Origin: Diogma glabrata
Lineage: Eukaryota; Arthropoda; Insecta; Diptera; Cylindrotomidae
Assembly (NCBI GenBank): GCA_963693315.1
Contig: OY856186.1
Coordinates: forward strand, 238,498,554 to 238,562,553
Reading direction: 5' to 3'
Length of the DNA stretch: 64,000 nt
Part shown: positions 46,291-57,774 of the stretch, piece after piece
Position numbering within the stretch: position 1 is the stretch's first letter
Layout of the letters: each line of letters begins with the position of its first letter
Notes under the pieces: generated by a model
Told to the model about the DNA's origin: nothing
The model's database searches: none
What the model saw: the letters and a program-made list of their open reading frames with translations, nothing else
Translations under genes and position numbers: made by a program

Positions 46291-47716
46291 CTAGGTATCT
46301 GAAGTCGCTCTAAGTACTGTAGTTGATCTCTGATAAGTAGCCAACTCCGCCTTACATCCTCTGGTAGCTCTTCATCCCAATCAACTGCAGTTAACCATAA
46401 TGCTTGAAATATAATTTTTATTTTTATAATTACAGGTGAAAGCCATCCTAATGGATCGAAAATTTGACTGCATTCAGATAATAGTTTTCGTTTAGTCAAC
46501 ACTGCAACACTATCCATTCTAGCATGATATGAAAACACATCTAATTTGGGATCCCAATGCAATCCTAATACCTTGACTGTTATGCCATCTTGTGTGAAAT
46601 CCTTCAATGATTCCGTTCTGTCTTCTTCGGGTGCTGAGTGTATAAATGATTCAGAGTTAGATACCCATTTTTTTAGCTTCATCCCTGCATTAGAAAGAAT
46701 GTGAACAAGTTGTTTCTTCAACTGTTTTGCATTATGTACAGTATCTGCACCGGTCATAAGATCATCCACATATGTACAGTTACGTAGGGCAGAAGCAGCA
46801 TCTGGAAATTTGTAGCATTGTGTATCAGCAATTTCATTCAAAACTCTCGTAGCCAAATAGGGAGCTGCTGCAGTACCATAAGTGAGCGTAGTTAGCTTGT
46901 AGTATCTCATTGGTTCGTTTTCGTTAGCTCTCCATACAATTGCCTGATATTGCATATATTTTTCCTTCACAAGAATTTGCCGATACATTTTTTCAACGTC
47001 TGCACTTATTGCAATTTTGTGCAGACGAAAACGCAGAATTATAGCATAAAGTGTTGGCTGCACGGTAGGCCCAACCATTAATAGATCATTCAAGGAAATA
47101 CCGGTGGATGTTTTAGCGGAAGCGTCAAACACAACTCTAATTTTTTGAGTATTATTGGACGATTTAATGATCCCATGGTGTGGTAAAAAGTTCAAACCTT
47201 GAACTTCATTACCTTTTACTTCATTCATATGTCCTAGTTGATGATATTCTTCCATAAATTGTACGTAGAGCTTCTTAAAACTTAAATCCTTTTGAAATCT
47301 TCTTTCCATGGCACGCTGACGACTTAATGCTAAACTTAAAGATGTGCCGAGGTGTTCGTTTCCTTGTTTCATTGGCAGTTCTACTATAAACCGACCTTTT
47401 ACGTTTCGTTGCGAAGTCTCGGCAAATAACTTTTCGCATTTTTTTCGTCATCAGTTAATCTTTTTATGCTTGGGATCGTTTCTATCTCCCAAAACTGTTG
47501 AAGCATCTCATCTACTCTATTTTCTTCCGTCCGCACCTTCTCTTTTAGTTGGACTATATTGCTTGATGTTGAAACAACCTTCTCTGCATCTAGTTCTCCT
47601 CCTAGCACCCATCCAAATATGGTTTCTATCGCAATAACTTTGTTTTCATTCTTGATTCTCCCGTTCATTAATACATTAAACATGTGCTTGTACCCCCAAA
47701 ATGAGGTCAATACCAT
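46206..47716 (-). pseudogene. BEL reverse transcriptase with linker
   Basis: The upstream part (47399-47716) contains the linker after protease, with TIFGWVLGGELDAE and FWEIETIPS. A frame change near 47400 leads into the frame 46206-47372, which starts with the VKGRFIVELP region. The RT has NTQKIRVVFDASAKT, AISADVEKMYRQILV (first Asp), TYGTAAAPYLATRVLNEIA and the active site YVDDLMTG near 46760. SECSQIFDPLGWLSPVIIK follows, the start of the thumb/connection typical of BEL/Pao. The catalytic triad is kept. Confidence 0.9.
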
Positions 47717-49301
47717 GCGACTTATTAAAATTTGGATCAGCTAGCTTAACATTTAGGTTTCCTAAATTTGAGTTGAAGGACTGAATGGGTAAGTTAGAAC
47801 AGAGTTTGGTCATTACCAAGGCTTCAACTTGAATGTTAGTCTTGGCGTTAATGCGCGATGTTAAGGTAAGAGTCACCATTCCCTTGGTAACTTGATTCCC
47901 TGAGCCACTGATACCGGACACAATAGTGCGATTATGTTTTCTAGACAATTTCAACTTATTGCATAGTTTCTCTGAAATAAATGTAGACATTGAACCCGAA
48001 TCCAAAAGTACTCTGCATTCATGTTCAAGCCCGAACTGATCACAAACGGTGACTAATGCAGTTGGTAAAATACAATTCATTGAGATATTGGCATGTGCCG
48101 CCAAAGTGTTTGATTCATCAGTGAAGCTTGTGCTAGATGGTTCCTTCACTTCATTTATATGTAATAGCGTATGGTGCTTTTTTCCACATTCTTCACATCT
48201 GCTCTTCGACAAACACCTGAATACAGGATGATTCATTTTCAGGCAATTAAAACATCTGTTTCCTGACTTAACGCATTGTCGGCGTTCTAGCACTGAAAGC
48301 TGCTCAAATTTATTACAGCAAGCAATTTCATGATCATCGTCGCATAATGAGCAGCTAGCGTCTGTTGTAACAAACACCTTGGATACTCGTTGATTGGATG
48401 AACGTTTGGTGTTACTAGGCCGTAGTGTTTCGAGTGCATCTGAACGATTTAATAAAAATTTAAACATATCTTCTAATGTAGGAAGATCATTTTCACATGA
48501 TTTTTGTGCCCATAATGCACGAGTTTCAGCATCCAATTTTTCTTCAATTATGTAGATTAGCCAAACATCTCGAAGTTCTGCATCTTTACCAAGAGCTTTT
48601 AAGCCTCTTATCACCTCATCGGAAGTATCAAGCATTTTTCTAATATTTAAAGCATTTGCTTGATGAATAGTAGGTTGCGCCATGAAGCTTCTTATAAATG
48701 CATTTATCGTGTATTTTTTTCGGTCATATCTAGCACACAATTTGCGAAAAGCTTCAAAATAGTTACTCTCTGTTATAGACATGTGCTTTAAGAGACTATA
48801 AGCATCACCTTTAAGAAAACCCTTTAAATATTGGAATTTCTGGGCCGGTGATAAATTTGCATTCTCATGAATTGTTTTCACATATAAATCATAAAATGAT
48901 TGCCATTCCGTATATTGACCAGAAAATGGTTCTATGCTGATTTTTGGCAATCGAACGTCCACTGGATGCATCGTTGTTAAATTCAAACTATTGTTGGCTA
49001 TATTTTGCGACTCGTCATGATTATCCACATTATATTCCCGAATAAACCGATTTAACCGCGCTTCTACGACATAATATAGCTCGGTAAAATCGATCATTTG
49101 ACTATCGTGATCGGGATCGATCGCAAATATTGACTTCTCTACATCTTCGAATTGTTTTAACAATACTTTTGCTCGTGCTAATTTTGATTGGAAACCATCA
49201 ACGTCAGTTTTGTCTATGGTACCTGATACGTAGGTATGTAATTCAGTCATTTGCCCTTTTATTGAACCACGTGTGCTTTTAAGTGCTTTTAAGTCAGTCA
49301 T
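47676..49301 (-). CDS. BEL gag-protease part
   Basis: 541 codons starting at an ATG 540 bases inside the 5' LTR. The gag core (DUF1759-like) has LPKISIEPFSGQYTEWQSFYDLY near residues 114-136. Two knuckle-like clusters follow near 318-380, with CFNCLKMNHPVFRC and CEECGKKHHTLLH. The aspartic protease active site is LLDSGSMSTF near 432. The frame stops after LILGVQ, where a run of five G near 47695 marks a shift into the next frame. Gag forms the particle; protease cuts the polyprotein. The frame is intact to this point. Confidence 0.9.
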   Translation of the reverse strand: MTDLKALKSTRGSIKGQMTELHTYVSGTIDKTDVDGFQSKLARAKVLLKQFEDVEKSIFAIDPDHDSQMIDFTELYYVVEARLNRFIREYNVDNHDESQNIANNSLNLTTMHPVDVRLPKISIEPFSGQYTEWQSFYDLYVKTIHENANLSPAQKFQYLKGFLKGDAYSLLKHMSITESNYFEAFRKLCARYDRKKYTINAFIRSFMAQPTIHQANALNIRKMLDTSDEVIRGLKALGKDAELRDVWLIYIIEEKLDAETRALWAQKSCENDLPTLEDMFKFLLNRSDALETLRPSNTKRSSNQRVSKVFVTTDASCSLCDDDHEIACCNKFEQLSVLERRQCVKSGNRCFNCLKMNHPVFRCLSKSRCEECGKKHHTLLHINEVKEPSSTSFTDESNTLAAHANISMNCILPTALVTVCDQFGLEHECRVLLDSGSMSTFISEKLCNKLKLSRKHNRTIVSGISGSGNQVTKGMVTLTLTSRINAKTNIQVEALVMTKLCSNLPIQSFNSNLGNLNVKLADPNFNKSHGIDLILGVQAHV

Positions 49302-49841
49302 TGTTTTATAGTTGAAGTTTATTTATTTAGTTCACTAAAATTCACTTTAGTTCAATTTAATTCACTAATTAAGACTAACACTTTAATTTACTACATATAA
49401 GATATTAACACTCTCTTTAATTTATTCTAAGATGGCGATAAAGCGTAGAAAGAATTGTATCACGCGCGGTGCTTAAAAAATGGCCACTAAATTGAATTTT
49501 AAATGTCTAGCAATTTATAATTAATGTTTTCTTATATCTCTAATAATTTACAAAATTATTTGTTAAATTTATTTATATAAAGTTCAATAAAAAACAATAA
49601 TCAGAAACATAAGAAAACCAATCACATATAATTATAAAATGTCTTTATATTGAATAAGCAAACAAACTCAAACGTATTTGTGATTAAAATGTCTTTATTT
49701 TATTAGCAACGAAGATAAATTTATTTATTTCAATTAATTTTGTTTTCTACTTATCGTTTTTTTGTAAATCCGTATGTTAGCAGCAAGCAACTATCCGCTT
49801 CGATGCAATACTCAATCAAAATGATCCGGCTCGAAGGACCA
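49302..49841 (-). promoter_or_regulatory. BEL leader with tRNA-Tyr-type primer binding site
   Basis: Directly next to the 5' LTR (49824-49841, minus strand) is TGGTCCTTCGAGCCGGAT. This is complementary to the 3' end of animal tRNA-Tyr (…ATCCGGCTCGAAGGACCA) and should prime minus-strand DNA synthesis. The rest of the leader is AT-rich, with a repeated TTCACTAA phrase near 49330-49365 and no ORF. Confidence 0.8.
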
Positions 49842-50212
49842 TGTTTTTTACTGGGTTGTTTCCACAACTTAATTTCACAACCCAGAACCTGCAACCTTTC
49901 GCAACTTCGGTAATTGTTTCTTTTCAAATAAACTTAAACAATTATTATAACAAAGCAAATATATAAAATTTATTTCTTTTTTTATAATTAAACAATTGAC
50001 TATATTTGTTGAAATTTAATTTTCGAATGATTTTAAACAGCTCAACTAATTACCAAAATACTTAAAAATTGGTACAATAAAATATTCTTTTACTGTTATA
50101 TAAAAAACAAGAAAAGTAATAATATAAATTGAATACAATATCAAATAATTTATTTAACTAACACTATGTTGATTATAGGGTGCTACTGAATTGTATTACG
50201 TAGTTTCCAACA
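49842..50212 (-). repeat. BEL 5' LTR
   Basis: 371 bp, identical to 43836-44206. It would hold the promoter and polyadenylation signals; none was pinned down. Confidence 0.95.
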
Positions 50213-50217
50213 TATAC
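50213..50217. repeat. 5-bp target site duplication of the BEL element (right)
   Basis: TATAC, identical to 43831-43835. Confidence 0.9.
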
Positions 50218-51486
50218 GGAAATTTGAGGAACGTTGTCAATTGTGACAAAAATATTTTTCAGACAAAATTAAAACAGATCATAATTATTATTAAAAATGT
50301 TTAAGGTAGAATTTGTTGACATCACAGTTTTTGGGTATTGAACAACGAAAAGTTAAAAATTTGGAATTGTGATCGTCAACTTAAAATGGGAATAAAGTTA
50401 AATAGATGAAATTTTCTTGATGTGAGAATTAAGGAACGTTGATAACGTTACAAAACAACCCAAAATGCAATAAAAAGTATAACCCTTTGCGTTAAAAAGC
50501 AATTGTTATAGAATTGCTTTGCATTAAGCAATTGATAGTACATATATCAAAACTAAAGTTTTACTCAGCGTTCTTTGGATTACATAACTATCATATATTA
50601 AACATTCTAAAAAATTATCAGTAGTAATCATCCAAGGGCGGTGATAATTCGAAATAATCTTTTAAAAATTTCGAAAGCAAATACATATATTGATAATAGC
50701 ACGAAGCCGTAGGCCGAGGGCTATTATTAATACCACTTGCTGTAGGAATTTTCCAAAAAATTATGAGAATTTATCAACGAACGAGGGGAATTCGTTTAGA
50801 ATTTTTTTTGCCATTTTTCATTTCTTTATATATTTTTTATGAATTATACGTTGATTTTGGTCTCCAAGTTGTTTTTATTTACTAATATAATAATTTATTT
50901 GAACTAAATTTATTTAAAAAATCCTTGTAACATAAATGTAAAGCCTTCAAATTTTGTTTAAAAGTGGTGTAGTTATGATTGTTATTAACTAAATGGTTTG
51001 ACTTTAAATTTAAAAATAGACTTTAAATTTTGATTATTTTTCTTCTTAGATTTTTAGACAATATTCCTTAAATCAGTCTTTAAAACATTTTGCGGTTTTC
51101 CAGATGCAAAATTTTTCAAAAGAATCACAATTAAATTTGTAAATTATTGAGCATGATTCTAATTGGATATTTAATTTTGGTTTCAATACTTTATATAAAA
51201 TTCTAAGAGATGGATTTTATATTTATATATTTTTAAATGGTTCCTAATAATATTAAGCATATGATTTGTATATTCCATTTTATCAAATATTGTTTAATAT
51301 AAGTTGTTGCAAGGAATTTTAAATAAATTAATTCTGGTTGTGTATTTAATCGTTAACACAGTGTACTTATTATGAAATAGACATATGTATCCTACAAATA
51401 TATTTAGAATTATAGGCTTGCTGATACCTACTATAATTAAAAGAATTTTTTTAGATTTCGTCTAGCAAATATCCCAACAAATAAAT
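50218..51486. other. non-coding hAT interior upstream of the transposase
   Basis: No coding signal is seen. It should hold the transposase promoter and leader of the large hAT; no clear signal was found. Confidence 0.55.
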
Positions 51487-54006
51487 ATGCCACGAGGAGT
51501 TCATACTTCTAAAAGAAAAAGCGGGTTCCAGCAGAGAAAGACCAAACAGGCTAAAATAGATGATGTTCAGAGCATATATGGATCGATTTATAAATATGTT
51601 ACAAAACCTGATGATAGCCAAAGCTCCTCAAAAGAAACTGATTCTCACGTAAATGCAACGAATGTTTCAGAGAATATTGGCTCATCTTCAGAAAGTAACA
51701 GCGACAACACAGAATTAATAATGATAACCCATGATGAAGACAAATCAGAAAAAAATACTGAAAATGATAGTGATAATGCTGCTAATGCACCTACTATCGA
51801 AGACAGTATTTGTATGAGTGAATCACTTCAGGACTTAAGAGATGTATCACATTGAAATATACCCGTCTCTGATAATGTTCGCATTGAAATCATAAAAAAA
51901 GGAAATGAACATTTTCAAAATAGAGAAGGGCCGTTTGCTACTGTATCTAGACCCGGGTTAGACACAAAAGGTAATGTTCGCCATCTTTCTAAAGAATGGT
52001 TTTATAAAGTGATGCCTTATATGGAGAAAAAATTCTGCGGTCAAGGATGGTTTATTCTCCTATAAATAATAGCCTGTATTACTTCTGCTGTCGTATATTT
52101 GCTGTCACCAATAGTTGTAATATAAATTCAGCATTTACGACTGAATTTCAGAAGTGGTGGAAGCTAAATCCCAAAGTAGCCGACCATGAAACTTCAAATG
52201 AACATCTGGAGAATTTTGAAAAGTGGAAAACTTTGGAAATGAGGTTGAAATGTCAGAAAACGATAGGAGACGCAGCCTTACAATTAATAGATAATGAAAA
52301 ACAGAAGTGGAAACATCTTTTATCCAGATTATTGGATATAACTTTCTTTTTATCTAAACAAAACCTAGCATTTCGGGGACATGATGAAGGACAAAGTTCT
52401 TCAAATAAAGGCAATTTTTTAGAACTAGTCAATCTATTGTCAAAGTATGATGTAGTGTTAAAAGAACACATTTTGAATTTGGAGCATGGCAAATCACCAA
52501 AAGTATCATATTTGTCACCAGATATACAAAATGAGTTCATAAATGTTTTAGCGAACCACGTAAAGTTTAAGCTTGTCAACGAAATTAAATCAGCTAAATA
52601 TTTTGGAATTATGTTTGATAGCACACCTGACATTTCCCATATTGATCAAATGTCTGAAGTGATTCGTTATGTGAAAATTGATGGTAGAAAAGTGGAAGTC
52701 AAAGAAGTATTCCTTGAAATTTTTTTCTTTACATGGAAAAAAGCCGCTGATTTAAGCGATGAAATTCTTAAAAACCTTAAAAATGACGGTTTAGAGATAA
52801 TGAATTGTCGTTCCCAAGGTTATGATAATGCAGCTGTTATGAGTGGTATACATGGAGGAGTGCAAGTTATTATTAAAGCAAAAAATAACAAAGCAATTTT
52901 TGTGGGCTGCATAGATCATTCAATTAATTTATGTGGCCAACACTCATTTGCACAAAATGTAGCTTGTGTAACGTTTTTCCATTTTTCCATTTTTTTCTGC
53001 TTCGACTAACCGCTGGGAAGTGCTTGTTAAACACAGCAAAACAACTGTGAAAAGACTCTCAACAACGCGTTGGAGTGCTCATTATGCTGCAGTAAAAGTA
53101 TTGGCCGAAAATTTTGATGGGATTGTGGCTGCAATTGAGAAGCTATGTGATCAACAAGAAAATGTAGACACTAGAGGCGCTGCACACAACCTTATGCATG
53201 CAGTGTGTGATTTTACGTTTCTTTGCTATCTTTTGTTTTGGAATGATGTTCTTAGGGAAATAAATTGCTCAGATTGGATTGTAAAGCAAAGGCTTAAATA
53301 TTGATCAATTAATTACAAAAATAGAGTCACTTCGTCTTTATATTGAAAAAAAACGAAATGACATTGTAGAACAGGCAATAGATCTTGCTGCGACGAAATC
53401 GGAGAGCTATGACATTCCAATGGAAAGACGAATTCGTCGTAAAAAACGAATGGCTGGTGAGTTGGCTCCAGATGTTGGACTGACACTGAGAGCTGAACTT
53501 AAAAAGGACATGTTGGAATGTCTTGACCGATTCAGTGTTGAACTCCGAACAAGACTGAAGTCAGTTCAAGATGTTGCTTCATTGTTCGAGGTTGTTCAGA
53601 CAAAGACTTTGCTTTTGGCGAACAGTGAAGAGTTGAAATTATCTGTATCAAAATTTACCAGTTTTTATGATGAGGTATCGGAAACGGGACTCCTCACAGA
53701 GATACCAAAGTTGAGGGTGTGCCTAGACTTTTTGAAATTCATCGTGGAATGGGATTTTACAGAATCTCTTCCGAATCTTATGGACGCACTAAAGTTATTT
53801 ATGACTATTTGCGTATCAGTGGCTAGGTGTGAGAGGAGTTTCAGCAAATTAAAATTAATTAAAAATTACTTGCGGCAACAATGACCCAAACGAGGCTTAA
53901 AAATCTTGGCATATTAACCATAGAACATGAGGCAGCACAAAATATAAATTTTGAAGTTGTGATTTCTGAGTTTGCAGCTGTTAAAGCTAGAAAGAAGAGA
54001 TTTTAA
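51487..54006 (+). pseudogene. hAT transposase (ZMYM1/DUF4371 type), broken
   Basis: The start ATG opens a Lys-rich then Ser/Asp/Glu-rich N-terminus. An in-frame TGA at 51853 interrupts it. The TTF-type zinc finger region follows: RHLSKEWF, then after a frame change near 52030 MVYSPINNSLYYFCC and WWKLNPKVADHETSNEH. A DUF4371 region includes IKSAKYFGIMFDSTPDISH (catalytic Asp), SQGYDNAAVMSG and GCIDHSINLCGQHS. Further frame changes lie near 53000 and 53290. After VLVKHSKTTVKRLSTTRWSAHY, the C-terminus has CVSVARCERSFSKLKLIKNYL and, after a change near 53882, TQTRLKNLGILTIEHE, the hAT dimerisation domain. At least five interruptions make it inactive. Confidence 0.88.
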
Positions 54007-54744
54007 GTGTATGTATATAATATGTATGTGAGAGTATATTAATTCTACTCTTATTTTTCTTTTACTATACTTTCCAGGGTTGCCACTTGTATACATTTGT
54101 ATTAATTTGGATACATTATTTAAAAAATTTGTTAAATGGATTCTGGGTACCAAAATTCGCAAAACTACTGGAATGGATACAATTTATTCGCAAGAAAACA
54201 TTGTGTATAAAATGCATTAAATGCATTTGAAAATGATAATAAATTGTGTTACATTGTTCGTCGTATTCTCTTTTAGTAGAAGATAAAGGAACAGAAAATT
54301 GGCGAACAGTGTAGCAAATATAAACAGTTGTGGAAAAACGATAACCAATTTTTGTAAACAGTTCTGAATTGAGTGCATTTAAGGTTGCATTATACCGTAA
54401 CCATTGTAATGAAAAAAAGGAATTCCAGGTATATTTTGCGCTGAAACCGCACAATATAGGTCGTTCTCAAATAAATTAGCAACATCAAATAATCATGTAT
54501 ACATTTGGATACTCTTTTTTTATGCAACTGGATACATTTTAATTTTTTTGAGTGACGACACTGATACTTTTCTAAAAGATTCATTTTCATACATCAATAT
54601 GAAAGAATGTATAATAAAACAGTACTTTAATTATATATAACTTATTAATAATAATGCTCATTTGCATTAATTAAATAATTTGTATTAATTAAATAAAATT
54701 ATAAATTACGTATATACGGCTTTTTATTAATATTGACAGTTTTC
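54007..54744. other. hAT 3' untranslated region, non-coding
   Basis: AT-rich, with no coding signal in the plus-strand orientation. It contains a scattered ATACATTTGGATAC phrase (near 54090 and 54497) and ends at the GGGTGACACC subterminal motif. Confidence 0.55.
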
Positions 54745-54804
54745 ATTCTTGGGGTGACACCATAATATCCGCCCCGGGTGTCACCCATGCTAGCTACGCC
54801 ACTG

Positions 54805-54812
54805 CATTGCTT
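54805..54812. repeat. 8-bp target site duplication, right, of the large hAT
   Basis: CATTGCTT, partner of CATTGTTT at 38033-38040. Confidence 0.8.
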
Positions 54813-55413
54813 CGAACCCGGCTTTTTAATTGGCGGAAAAGAATTTAAATTCGAGTTCATAGTCCTGGCAAATTGATTAAAAATTAAGTTAAAATCAGTT
54901 TATAAATTTATCATTAGAAACAAAAAAATTCACATATATCAATGTAAATAAAAGAAATTTGAATTTCTAAACAAAGAAAAAAAATATTATATGTGTGTGA
55001 TTGTCGAAAAATTGTAAAGTGAACCTCATAAATGATTTGGAGATAATAAATTCAAAGCTTTTTTTTCGTTGAAAGTGTCTGGAGTTGTAAGTTTAGTTTT
55101 TGCAAACAAAGAAAAAAATTATTCTATTTAAACCCTTAGTTAATGGAATTGTTTATAACCAACGTTACGATTAATAATCAACTTTAGATTAACAAACAAA
55201 TGATTGAGGAAAATTTATTCAAAATTACTGTATGGCAGCGCATGTTTTTGTTTGTAGCAGAACGTTTTCATATACCAAGGTTTTCTAACCATCATCAATT
55301 ATACCTGATCGAAGAATATCTTGTTGTTAATGGTAGTGAAATATTCTACGGGAAAAAGTGATACATGAAGAGTCGCTATCAACATTCAACATGCATCCTA
55401 CACTCAACATATA
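54813..55413. other. non-coding AT-rich DNA
   Basis: Nothing recognised. Confidence 0.6.
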
Positions 55414-55973
55414 ATAGACTGAGAGCCCGCGACGGCCAGACCTTCGTTATTTTATAAAAGCTGAAAGTTTCTCTGCGCATACCCCCTACTCAGGTAGGAA
55501 CGATAAGCGACATATGAAGTTTGGATCATAGTGGCTTTGGCAGGGAGCAGGTTCCAAAGGGGCCTCCAAAGTTTCGTGAAAGTATAAAAGCTAATTGTTT
55601 TATATATTATTCGGGATAGTATTAGAAGTCACGTCACCCAATGCCAGACACTTACTATCGTAGAAACCGCCTGCCAGACACCCTTAAACTTTAAAGCTTA
55701 AGAGTGTCTGGCAGGGGGTTTCCACGATAGTAAGTGTCTGGCATTGGGTGACGTGACTTCTAATACTATCCCGAGTAATATATAAAAAAATTAGCTTTTA
55801 TACTTTCACGAAACTTTGGAGGCCCCTTTGGAACCTACTCCCTGCCAAAGCCACTATGATCCAAACTTCATATGTCGTTAATTGTTCCTACCTGAGTGGG
55901 GGGGTATGCGCATAGAAACTTTCAGCTTTTATAAAATAACGAAGGTCTGGCCGTCGCGGGCTCTTAGTCTATA
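55414..55973. mobile_element. 560-bp foldback element
   Basis: The whole element is an inverted repeat with arms of about 275 bp and a centre near 55694. Outer ends are GACTGAGAGCCCGCGACGGCC and its near-complement, flanked by TA on both sides, so a TA duplication is likely. GC content is clearly above that of the surroundings. The arms differ by only a few substitutions and small indels. It carries no gene; as RNA it would form a long hairpin. Confidence 0.9.
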
Positions 55974-56642
55974 AGTTAAGTTTATTTATATAAATTTCTA
56001 ATTATTTAATTCTTTAATTTCTTTAAATGTTTTAGACCATCATGGTCATGTAAATCAAATTATATTAGTGTTCTTTAGAGATCCTTTGTTGGGTTAGAGT
56101 CCGCGTTGTAGTCCGTACATTCGTGTATAGTTAAAATTTAGAAAACCCTTGAGATCAGCAAAAAACATACAATTTTGGAATTGAGTTTTTAATTTTGTAT
56201 ATTTAGGTATTGGAATTCGTTGACATCAATAAAAAAAAAATTTCTGCGTTTTTATTTTTTTTTTAACCCTGTCTTAAGATACACGGTGTTGAAAAATAAA
56301 GAAATTGCTCGACCCTAGTGTATTGAAATGGTTCTACAGTCAAAACTACTTTACTGATTTTAATGTAATAAAGTTCAAAATGTAGGTATTGAACAGAGCT
56401 AATCAAAAGAATAATTTACATTATATGACCTTGAACATTTTCTTTTAGAAAAATAACGGTAAAAAATTCAAATTCGATTTTCTAGAAATGCGTATCTTTA
56501 AAATTTTTGATTTTTTAATATGTGAAAGGAACATAATGTTACTAACATTATATAAAAAATTTTTAAATTTTAATTTTAACTCAAAATAAATATTTTACAC
56601 ATTTTTTATCATTTATTTAATTTTACATTACTAAATTCCGTA

Positions 56643-57040
56643 GAGCTAGAATAACGTCTAGCTAAGATTGATCTATCATTTATAGGAATGTATGAGTGAT
56701 ATCCTCGTGTTCCAGGAATTGTTTTTAAGTTGGCGTATCTATCAGCTAGTTGATTTCGTTTTGCGATGTAACCTGCCTCTTTACATAGAAAAAATGCATG
56801 TTATCTTAAAAATTGCCTGGAGCTGCTACCCAGTTATATAACTCCAGAGATGTTGATATAACTTTGTCGTATTCTTTCTTAAGATTTGCTCTAGCTGCTT
56901 TTCTTTTCACTGTTCCTCCAATTCCATCACAAGGTCCTTTACCGTGCGATGTTACATGAAAATGCCAGTAACATGCTATTTTGTAGTCATTCAAATGATG
57001 CAGGATCGTAGAAAAATTCTTTTTATTTTTATATTGTGAA
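56643..57040 (-). pseudogene. inverted copy of the transposase-like C-terminus
   Basis: On the minus strand, HLNDYKIACYWHFHVTSHGKGPCDGIGGTVKRKAARANLKKEYDK is encoded (frame 56806-56994), ending in a stop after APGNF. The copy lacks the TA insertion that breaks the frame in the right arm (near 57372). Further downstream frames correspond to FYV, TIPG and the end of the gene, but in shifted frames. Confidence 0.8.
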
Positions 57041-57218
57041 AAATTGTGCGAAATTTTTGTGAGTTGCGATTTTGCAAAAAATTACTCGTTCGTAATACAA
57101 AACGAAGCGCAAGGTTACCATTTGAACAATAAACAAGCAACAATTCAACAATTCATCCTTTCGTAATATATTACACGGATGCATATGAAAAATTACAACA
57201 TACCAGTTTCATTATAAT

Positions 57219-57774
57219 ATCGGATTACCTTACTCATGACATCGTTGCTGTGAATCTCTTCATAGATAACTTAATTGATTTTTTAAAAACAAAATTTCAA
57301 AAAGTTTCAAAGATTATTTATATCTCTGATGGCGCTGCTTCACAATATAAAAATAAAAAGAATTTTTCTATACGATCCTGCATCATTTGAATGACTACAA
57401 AATAGCATGTGAGTGGCATTTTCATGCAACATCGCACGGTAAAGGACCTTGTGAAGGAATTGCAGGAACAGTGAAAAGAAAAGCAGCTAGAGCAAGTCTT
57501 AAGAAAGAATACGACAAAGTTGTATCAACACCTCTGGAGTCATATAACTGAGCAGCAGCTCCAGGCAATTTTTAAGATAACATGCATTTTTTCTATGTAA
57601 CGGAGGCAGGTTACATTGCAAAACGAAATCAATTAGCTGATAGATACGCCAATTTAAAAACAATTCCTGGAGCACGAGGATATCACTCATACATTCCTTC
57701 AAATGATGGATCAATCTTAGCTAGACGTTATTCTAACTCTACGGAATTTAGTAATGTAAAATTAAATAAATGAT
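57219..57774 (+). pseudogene. transposase-like protein, C-terminal half, broken
   Basis: The plus-strand frames read SDYLTHDIVAVNLFIDNLI, KIIYISDGAASQYKNKKNF (57315-57366), then after a TA insertion near 57372 HLNDYKIACEWHFHATSHGKGPC with GTVKRKAARASLKKEYDKV, and after stops at 57549 and 57570 DNMHFFYVTEAGYIAKRN and TIPGARGYHSYIP up to the end at 57774. The SDGAASQYKN and HGKG-x-GTVKR motifs are known from a widespread group of transposon-associated proteins in insects and cnidarians and look like DDE-type catalytic segments (inference). The superfamily is not assigned. The N-terminal half is absent. Confidence 0.7.

Larger units (their letters stand above)
43836..50212 (-). mobile_element. 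full-length BEL/Pao LTR retrotransposon (6377 bp)
   Basis: The LTRs at 43836-44206 and 49842-50212 are each 371 bp and identical by eye, start TGTT and end AACA. The flanks carry a TATAC duplication. The coding order on the minus strand is gag, protease, RT, RNase H, integrase, as in BEL/Pao. The pol part is split by four frame changes although the LTRs show no divergence. The element is inserted in the large hAT. Confidence 0.96.
38041..54804 (+). mobile_element. large composite hAT transposon (16.8 kb)
   Basis: The left terminus is CAGAGGCGTAGTTAG; the right terminus, in reverse complement, is CAGTGGCGTAGCTAG. Both ends continue into the same CCGCCCCGGGTGTCACCC phrase, and an 8-bp duplication flanks the unit. 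A broken hAT transposase with the expected architecture lies near the right end on the plus strand. Six 77-bp tandem repeats lie at the left end. The great length is due to later insertions: a Jockey-like LINE (39444-42782) and a BEL element (43836-50212), both on the minus strand. Removing these leaves about 7 kb for the hAT itself, still long for the superfamily. Confidence 0.88.
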
